DNA from: Bacillus sp. AFS037270
GTDB lineage: Bacteria; Bacillota; Bacilli; Bacillales_B; DSM-18226
Assembly: GCF_002585305.1 (NCBI RefSeq)
Contig: NZ_NUNF01000009.1
Location: 1 to 47,175 of the forward strand
DNA length: 47,175 nt
Direction: 5' to 3'
The notes below the pieces were generated by a model. The model ran no database searches. It worked only from the letters and a program-made list of their open reading frames with translations, and had not been told where the DNA came from. Within the stretch, counting starts at the first letter, position 1. The number at the start of each line of letters is the position of its first letter. Positions 42,345 to 47,175 of this stretch are shown piece by piece. A program made the position numbers and the translations under genes.

Positions 42345-42602
42345 ATGGCGGCATACAATCAAGATGGAATAACTATTGGTACTATATCGGGTGGGATCGT
42401 TAACTTTGGTGGAGCTGTTACAATTGCCCCAATCTCGATTACAAAGACATCTTCTGGTTCAAGTTCAGATAATCACGGGGGAACGAGGACAACAAGTAGT
42501 GGAAGTAGTTCTTCTTCCAGAACAGGTTCAGATAATAGTGGAGGGAGTTCGTTTACTGACACCAGCTTATCAGGAATACTTGAAATCATCAGACGGGTTT
42601 AG
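42345..42602 (+). CDS. GerPA/GerPF-like spore germination protein
   Basis: 85 residues. The first 45 resemble the GerPA/GerPF family: GGIVNFGGAVTIAPISITKT then a Ser/Gly-rich SSGSSSDNHGG, compare GGVVNFGDSFYLSP and SKTAAGSGGGNTG in GerPA as I recall it. GerP proteins sit in the coat and let germinants reach the cortex. The second half is a low-complexity Ser/Gly/Thr tract and the end is a short hydrophobic segment. GGAAGGAGTG precedes the ATG. It is alone, not in a gerP operon. Confidence 0.65.
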   Translation: MAAYNQDGITIGTISGGIVNFGGAVTIAPISITKTSSGSSSDNHGGTRTTSSGSSSSSRTGSDNSGGSSFTDTSLSGILEIIRRV

Positions 42603-42622
42603 CATAAACCCGTCTGAATTTT
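42589..42622 (+). terminator. Intrinsic terminator after the GerPA-like gene
   Basis: TCAGACGGGTTTA (42589-42601) pairs with TAAACCCGTCTGA (42605-42617), followed by ATTTTTT. The first arm overlaps the stop codon. Confidence 0.92.
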
Positions 42623-42702
42623 TTGTTCAAATATATATTATCTAAAGAAAACATGCTTCTTCTTGTTCTATTGAAAATAAATGACAAAAATAATAAAGTA
42701 TG

Positions 42703-43122
42703 TCAATCACCGGTTACAATAAAATTACCATAATCAACTACTATAAATTCCCCATTTTCAGAAAGTGCTAGATTCTTCTCTTTGATATCTTTTGGTTCAA
42801 TTCCATTTTCCTTAAATATCTTAATCAATTGTGATATCTTTTTATCATATTCTTTATCTGACGGTATCTTTTGTGTCATTTTTTTCATTATAATCCATCC
42901 GTAACCAGACTCCATTACGGGACATAAATGTTTTTGTATGTGGGATGGTGAATTAAAGAATAACTTATATTCTTTTTTATTGCTCTTCATACCCCAATTA
43001 TTAAGGGCGACCTTTAGTACATATCCATTTTCAAGGTCAAACACAATTCTATTCTTACCATTACCAATTAATTTATATTTTAACCGAAGAGTTTTAATAG
43101 CTCTTTCTACATGTGCATTCAT
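42703..43122 (-). CDS. Small protein-kinase-like protein, possibly 5'-frameshifted
   Basis: 139 residues. It looks like a minimal kinase fold: a glycine-loop-like LIGNGKNRIVFDLENGYVLK with a Lys near residue 38, WIIMKKMTQKIP (hinge), PKDIKEKNLALSENGE in the place of the catalytic loop, and VVDYGNFIV in the place of DFG. Upstream, the same frame is open without a start codon for another 160 nt (residues such as DEENNKTINEFDSLKSSYLS), while an AAGGGAG-ATG at about 43280 starts in a different frame. So the true gene may be longer and broken by one frameshift. Confidence 0.55.
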   Translation of the reverse strand: MNAHVERAIKTLRLKYKLIGNGKNRIVFDLENGYVLKVALNNWGMKSNKKEYKLFFNSPSHIQKHLCPVMESGYGWIIMKKMTQKIPSDKEYDKKISQLIKIFKENGIEPKDIKEKNLALSENGEFIVVDYGNFIVTGD

Positions 43123-43290
43123 TTCTTTGCTTTCTTTAATATTGTTTTTATTTTTTATTTTTAAAATCCATGAATTTATTGATTTACTTTCTTGTTTAGA
43201 TAAGTAACTAGATTTTAAGGAATCAAACTCATTTATCGTTTTATTATTTTCCTCATCTTGATGATCGTATATGTTTTCCCATCTCCCTTC

Positions 43291-43822
43291 CTAAAATTTT
43301 AATATTCTACAGTATCCTAATTTCAGTAAATTGATTTATGGATATATACTCAAGCATTATTAAAACAACTTTAAAATAGTGTATGCATAACATCTTTTAT
43401 CTGAATGGTTGTATATACGATGAAAAATAGTAATTATTTGTACTTTTTGTTCCCTAATATTTTTGAAAGCAAATTTGCCAGTACCCCTAATTCCTCCATG
43501 CAGTGTCACAGCTTCACTTGTTATACGAGATCTACGTCCCAACCAGCCTCAATCATGTTTCTACAAGTAGGGGGCGAACCGTTTAGCTGACGGGGTCGAA
43601 GCCCCACGGGCAGTTACGTTCTACCCTGGCTACTGTAATAATAAAACCATATAAAAAATGGTCAACCAGAAATATTTTCTGGCTGACCTTATAATACGAA
43701 CGGGGCAGGTTTGTTCAATAAAGAGCTCTAATTTAGATATTTCAATTTTAAGGTACTTTATTAAAATAAAGATTGAAATGAATTTTAGCTGGACATAGTT
43801 ATTAGGGAAATAAGCACAAAAA
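43291..43822. other. Non-coding stretch with a strongly structured block
   Basis: No credible gene. A GC-rich block at about 43545-43640, unlike its AT-rich surroundings, holds nested hairpins: CCGT...ACGG (43580-43594 region), GGGG-TCGAAG-CCCC, and GCCC-CAC-GGGC. A second hairpin, GGTCA/TGACC with CCAGAAA/TTTCTGG, is at 43660-43688. The GC-rich block could be the non-coding end of an insertion sequence such as an IS110-type element, but no transposase is present. Confidence 0.35.
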
Positions 43823-43846
43823 ACTCGCCAATTTGACGAGTTGTGC
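43814..43846 (-). terminator. Intrinsic terminator of the C1q-like pseudogene
   Basis: ACTCG and CGAGT pair around CCAATTTGA; on the minus strand the stem is followed by TTTTT. It lies 40 bp past the end of the minus-strand pseudogene. Outer GCACAA (43814-43819) and TTGTGC (43841-43846) also pair. Confidence 0.7.
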
Positions 43847-43884
43847 ATAAAGTGCCTTATTTATAGACATGTTTTGACTGTTAC

Positions 43885-44411
43885 TTAAAAAGTGAAGCTT
43901 GCTGCTTCAAAGTGATTACCACGAGGAAGTTCTGGATCCTCAGCTTTAATGGTTCCATTAGTGGTACTGAAGAGAGAAATTGTCACTGCATCACCTTTTT
44001 TTAATTTTAAGATGCTAGATACACTAACTTGATCTCCCTATTCAACCGGATTTGGACCAAAAAATTCGTCATCGGTTGCTACAGGAATATTGTTTACGCG
44101 AATGTTTAATACCAATCTATAATTTGTATTTGGGTTTTCTGGGAAAAATGAAACACTAGCAATAATTAAATATATTCCATCTTGCTTTGGAGTAAAGGTC
44201 GATTTATCAGGGTTATATTCCTTATTTAAGTCAAATTGTTCATTTGGATATAGAATTGGTGCAACAGGAGTATTGGCTGTAACAATTTGGTCAACAGAAG
44301 TGTTTACAGCTCTAAACGCTGATGGTCTTACATCTTTTTCTTTATTAAATCCCCACTTGACCCATGTGAACCGTGTGATTCATGAGAACCATGAGATCCT
44401 ATCTTACTCAA
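43885..44411 (-). pseudogene. Collagen-like protein with C1q/TNF-like domain, broken
   Basis: From a TTG at 44411 (GAAAGG upstream) the frame starts with a short Gly-Ser-His triplet region (GSHGSHESHGSHGSSGD), then meets a stop after one base is lost or gained near 44343. In the next frame a C1q/TNF-like jelly roll follows: RPSAFRAVNTSVDQIV, FTPKQDGIYLIIASVSF, YRLVLNIRVNN, then an in-frame TAG (44038-44040) before GDQVSVSSILKLKKGDAVTI, ending EAASFTF. Such proteins resemble BclA-type exosporium glycoproteins of Bacilli. One frameshift plus one nonsense codon make it a pseudogene. Confidence 0.8.
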
Positions 44412-44455
44412 TTTATTTACCCTTTCATCATTTTCTATAGTATATTTTTGCATGA

Positions 44456-44953
44456 AAATATTGGCTCGACACTTGTTTACCATTATTAGAGCGTAGAGAA
44501 ATACTCAATCAACTTATACCTGAAGACACAGCTTTATTAAATAAAGTCCAGTGGATAGAGGGAAATGCAGAACAGTACTTTGAGTTAATTAAGCAGCATG
44601 AACTTGAGGGGATTGTTCAAAAGAAAGCAGATTCCAAGTATCAAATAAATAAACGCTCGCATGACTGGTTAAAGGTGATTAATTATCAATATGAGAATGT
44701 CTATATATCTGGTTTAAGGAAAGATGAGTTTGGATTACTACTAAACTTTGATAATGGCAAATATCCAGGGCTATTGGAGTTTATGCCTACTCCAAACAAG
44801 AAGGATTTTTATAAGCAATACAGAGACTTCATTACTGAGGAAAATGACAAGTTTATTTATCTTAATCCGAAGCTTAAAGCAAAAGTTAAATATCGGAATC
44901 TAACTAAAAAGGGACTCTTTAGAGTCCCTTCATTTGTAGAGTGGGCTAGTTAG
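44456..44953 (+). pseudogene. ATP-dependent DNA ligase, C-terminal fragment
   Basis: The frame opens at 44456, without a start codon, and runs to TAG/stop at 44951-44953. It reads LPLLERREILNQLIP, WIEGNAEQYFELIKQHELEG, IVQKKADSKYQINKRSHDWL, KVINYQYENVYISG, then an OB-fold-like end. LEGIVQKKADSKY is ligase motif IV and SHDWLKV is motif V. The nucleotidyl Lys motif I (KxDG) and the whole N-terminal half are missing. It looks like a phage/SPbeta YoqV-type ligase cut off at the junction with the collagen-like pseudogene. Confidence 0.8.
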
Positions 44954-45058
44954 GCTCACTCTTTTTTGTTTCTTCTTCAACTCAAGCACCCGATACTTGA
45001 ATAACAAAAAACAATTACCTTTTTAAGCAATCGCCCTAGTTAGAGAATTAATATAGCA

Positions 45059-45505
45059 TTATTTAATCCTTTTTATTAGCACCTCATACCCATAAATAAT
45101 TAGAGAGAAAGTAATAAATGAAAAAAATATGTGTTTAGGTCGAAAGTTAACTAACTTAAAAAGTTTTAACTTTTGAAACAGATAGCTCAGTGGGAAAGAA
45201 AAAAAGGAATCCATTAGTAAGTTAAACCCAAAATATCGTTTTAAATTTCCAAAGGTTAAATGGAAAATCCATAATGTTCCTACAAGGAAAGGTCCAAAAA
45301 TAAAGCTACCATCGTTTAAAAGTTTAACTTTCCATCCCCCTTTAACAACCCACCACTTATATGGGACAGCTAACAAACACATTCCTGTAACAAGTAATGA
45401 GGCAAAAAGAGATACAGGTATATATTGTTTAAATGACTTTTTTGGAAGAAAAACGATAGAAATCCAAGGCAAAATCAGCTGAATGATTCTAATTATATTA
45501 GGCAT
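45059..45505 (-). CDS. Hypothetical integral membrane protein
   Basis: 148 residues with AAAGGGGAAATC before the ATG. Four hydrophobic segments and a basic end (LIKRIK). Conserved-looking WWVVKGGWKVKLLNDGSFIFG and a FGPFLVG loop; by length and content it resembles small membrane proteins of Bacilli related to the CBO0543 type, but this was not certain. Confidence 0.65.
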   Translation of the reverse strand: MPNIIRIIQLILPWISIVFLPKKSFKQYIPVSLFASLLVTGMCLLAVPYKWWVVKGGWKVKLLNDGSFIFGPFLVGTLWIFHLTFGNLKRYFGFNLLMDSFFSFPLSYLFQKLKLFKLVNFRPKHIFFSFITFSLIIYGYEVLIKRIK

Positions 45506-45731
45506 ATAAATGATTTCCCCTTTTTATCTTAGTTTCCCCTTTTAATTAGGAATAATTCACAGAGAAATCACTTAAATTCTGTGTTGTTTATTTAACTTTC
45601 CATCCCCAGTAGTACAATAAGAAATCCAATAATATATTCAAGTTGCGACTTAAAAAACTTGTCGATAACTTCTAAAATTCCCCAACTTCTATCGTGGTAA
45701 AATTGACCTTTGTAGAATAAGGGGGGATATT

Positions 45732-46386
45732 TTGTTTTATAAAATCTTGTTATTTTTAGGTTGTGGATTTTTATTATCAGCTTGTTCACCTCAAGAAAAA
45801 CAAACACACAAAGAAGTTAATACTGAAGTTAAGGTTAAACCTAAATCATACACCAGAGAAATTACAGAGGAAGAACAAAAGTACATACAACTAGTTATAA
45901 ATAAAGATTATGATACATTAATGAAACTAACAATTGGTCAATCTAATGAGGTACTAAAAGATTATTACAATATTGCCTTTTCTTTAAAGGAATATCAAGA
46001 ATTACAACGGAGTGATACAGAGACAAATAATCTTGGAGCAAAATATCAATATATAGCTTTAACTTTGAAAGCACTAAAATATGTTCCAGATGAAATAAAA
46101 AATCAAATTGATGAAGTTAAAACATCGGCTAATGATAAATATCAATACTATTTCCAATTAGCTAACCAAGAAACACAAAATAAAAAAGTTTATGAAAGAA
46201 CGGTAGACCCTCAACCTGTCATTATCGGAATGACTTCAGAAGAAGTTTTAACTGAAGGATGGGGAAGACCATCAGATATTAATCGAACTACAAGTGCAAG
46301 TGGTGTTAGTGAACAATGGGTTTATCCTGGCTATAAATATATATATATATTTTGAAGATGGTGTTTTAGTAACTATTCAAGATTAG
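45732..46386 (+). pseudogene. Lipoprotein with C-terminus frameshifted in an (AT)7 tract
   Basis: The frame starts at 45732 with a lipoprotein signal (GFLLSAC, Cys18) and stops at TGA 46353-46355, after 207 residues. The helical middle contains SLKEYQELQRSD; the end SEEVLTEGWGRPSDINRT and VSEQWVYPGYKY resembles the SmpA-like end of other Bacillus lipoproteins, which continue YLYFEDG. Here the AT dinucleotide tract at 46337-46350 has seven units. With six the reading would be KYIYFEDGVLVTIQD and end at 46384-46386. So two extra bases have cut off the last dozen residues. It may be a phase-variable gene rather than a dead one. Confidence 0.7.
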
Positions 46387-46508
46387 AATTTTGCGTTGGA
46401 ATACTAATTTAAGAAAATGATACAAATGTGTAGAGGGTGGCTTTTTATGTTTAATTCATTGGTTCATTGGGTAATTACAAAGTAATACTTTAATGAGGGG
46501 CTGATAAT

Positions 46509-46706
46509 TTGAAAAAGTATGATTTATTTAATCAAATTGTACTAAACAATGGTAATGTACGATTATCTCCCATTTCATCTAAAGAAGAAGCAGAAGAAAT
46601 AATTTTTCTGGCTCATCAATTAGAACATGAAGGAAAAATATCATTATTGGAATTTTGTATGGAAAAAGATCCAATAGCAGTTTCATTAAAAACTAATTAT
46701 AAATAA
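46509..46706 (+). CDS. Hypothetical small protein
   Basis: 65 residues from TTG 46509, with GAGGGG eight to nine bases upstream. Acidic and helical in the middle (KEEAEEIIFLAHQLEHEGK), one Cys, no signal peptide or membrane helix. No family recognised. A terminator follows directly. Confidence 0.55.
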   Translation: MKKYDLFNQIVLNNGNVRLSPISSKEEAEEIIFLAHQLEHEGKISLLEFCMEKDPIAVSLKTNYK

Positions 46707-46716
46707 TATGTCATTT

Positions 46717-46746
46717 AAGCACTCATGAATTTGGGTGCTTTTTTTA
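46717..46746 (+). terminator. Intrinsic terminator after the small gene
   Basis: AAGCAC (46717-46722) and GTGCTT (46735-46740) pair, followed by seven T residues. Confidence 0.8.
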
Positions 46747-46761
46747 TGGCAATAGAAAAAG

Positions 46762-46783
46762 ACTACTCACATTATTGAGTAGT
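46762..46783 (-). terminator. Hairpin with U tract on the minus strand
   Basis: ACTACTCA (46762-46769) pairs with TGAGTAGT (46776-46783). The T run is on the minus strand. No credible minus-strand gene precedes it. Confidence 0.5.
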
Positions 46784-46879
46784 GAATGGAAAAGTACACA
46801 TAGAACAAAGTTGATTCATACTGGCTTGGCTTTTTGACTAATCCCAATACATTTTATGAATTAAAGTGCTGGATGATAT

Positions 46880-46981
46880 GGGTAATTGGGTGGGAATTGA
46901 GAGCAAGGCTAATTTATCATGATGTAGTAGCCATACACAGTGAGGTTTATTGTTAAGCCTTGCTCTAATAATAAGATTACC
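46880..46981. repeat. Nested inverted repeat, about 100 bp
   Basis: Inner arms AGAGCAAGGCT (46900-46910) and AGCCTTGCTCT (46956-46966) are perfect. Outer arms GGGTAAT (46880-46886) and ATTACCC (46975-46981) are also perfect. Together they form a long cruciform or RNA hairpin in an otherwise gene-free stretch. Could be a miniature mobile element or a structured RNA. Confidence 0.5.
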
Positions 46982-47098
46982 CTTATAAGTAGGAAATATA
47001 TGGGTATAATTTCCTGTTTTGACTAAAAAACATTTTCCGAAGTACAAACTAAGGAATTCAATAATCCACATCTAATTATTTAGTATTAACTGATAATT

Positions 47099-47128
47099 TT
47101 GACAATTTTATTCATATATGAGTATAAT
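47099..47128 (+). promoter_or_regulatory. Strong sigma-A promoter
   Basis: Perfect TTGACA (47099-47104), an 18-bp spacer, perfect TATAAT (47123-47128). It drives the gene whose start is at 47159. Confidence 0.85.
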
Positions 47129-47158
47129 ACTTTTTATCTTGAGAGGAGTGAATCCGAA

Positions 47159-47175
47159 GTGGAAAAAGAAATAGT
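47159..47175 (+). CDS. Start of a gene that leaves the window (partial)
   Basis: GTG at 47159 with GAGAGGAGTG about eight bases upstream, behind a consensus promoter. Only five codons (MEKEI) are visible, so no product can be named. Confidence 0.5.

Noticed and set aside
43405..43590. 61-codon frame over the structured block
   Set aside because: No ribosome binding site; the block behaves like non-coding structured DNA.
45592..45807. 71-codon minus-strand frame
   Set aside because: It is antisense to the start of the lipoprotein gene and has no good start signal.
46838..47071. 77-codon minus-strand frame
   Set aside because: No ribosome binding site, overlaps the nested inverted repeat, and the residue composition is not convincing, although a minus-strand hairpin lies beyond its end.

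Overview
This window looks like low-GC Firmicute DNA, most probably from an aerobic, spore-forming member of the Bacillaceae (a Bacillus, Neobacillus or Mesobacillus relative). The evidence is strong purine-rich ribosome binding sites, frequent TTG and GTG starts, sigma-A promoters, U-tailed intrinsic terminators, and a gene set that resembles Bacillus genes (YdfA/ArsB-like permease, MhqD/MhqE, MpfA/YhdP with a MerR partner, DUF3231, a GerPA/GerPF-like spore protein, collagen-like exosporium-type proteins). Genus is inference. No rRNA, tRNA, CRISPR array or complete insertion sequence was seen.

Layout. 1-12.4 kb: the tail of a collagen-like repeat protein, an ArsB-family permease, a pyruvate-kinase-like protein, D-serine dehydratase, a methionine aminopeptidase, a SulP transporter, a quinone/electrophile-response pair (mhqD-mhqE) behind an MhqR-like operator, a PrsW-type membrane protease, a frameshifted DUF421 protein, a decayed FMN reductase and a small duplicated-domain protein. 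12.4-25.5 kb: a 1220-residue envelope protein that joins glycoside hydrolase 18, NodB deacetylase and GT2 synthase domains, a Thr-rich secreted protein, an amidohydrolase, DUF3231 and DUF1398 proteins, a MerR/MpfA-type pair, a nucleoside transporter and a D,D-carboxypeptidase-like protein. 25.5-26.4 kb: a fluoride riboswitch followed by two FluC/CrcB channel genes.

26.6-34.0 kb is the most interesting part, an arsenic island: an ArsN1-like acetyltransferase, arsR1-acr3-arsC, arsD-arsA, a small CX5R phosphatase-like gene, and a HesB/IscA-like gene (32071-32349) interrupted only by an in-frame TGA at codon 32. A perfect 7-bp hairpin with a GG-containing loop lies at the distance expected of a bacterial SECIS, so this gene is best read as a selenoprotein. 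A divergent second module has its own ArsR, two small unknown genes (one ending in a Cys-rich tail) and an ArsI-type C-As lyase. The two modules carry two different operator families: ATAAxTAxxTACTTAT near arsR1 and arsD, and six copies of ATCAA-N6-TTGAT around the second module. Several unrelated proteins in the island end in paired cysteines. The likely division of labour is sensing (two ArsR), arsenate reduction (ArsC), arsenite delivery and export (ArsD, ArsA, Acr3), and detoxification of organoarsenicals (ArsN1, ArsI); the HesB selenoprotein and the Cys-tail proteins have no assigned role.

34-41.6 kb: an MFS exporter, the fossil of a Bce-type ABC transporter with its operator, a phosphonate-type ABC importer (phnD-phnC-double phnE), and an ABC-F ATPase inactivated by at least four lesions. 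41.6-47.2 kb is a decaying accessory zone: a CBO0543 membrane protein, a GerPA-like spore protein, a kinase-like fragment, a structured possible insertion-sequence end, a broken C1q/collagen-like protein, the 3' part of an ATP-dependent DNA ligase, small hypothetical genes, a lipoprotein frameshifted in an (AT)7 tract, and a strong promoter with the first codons of a gene that leaves the window.
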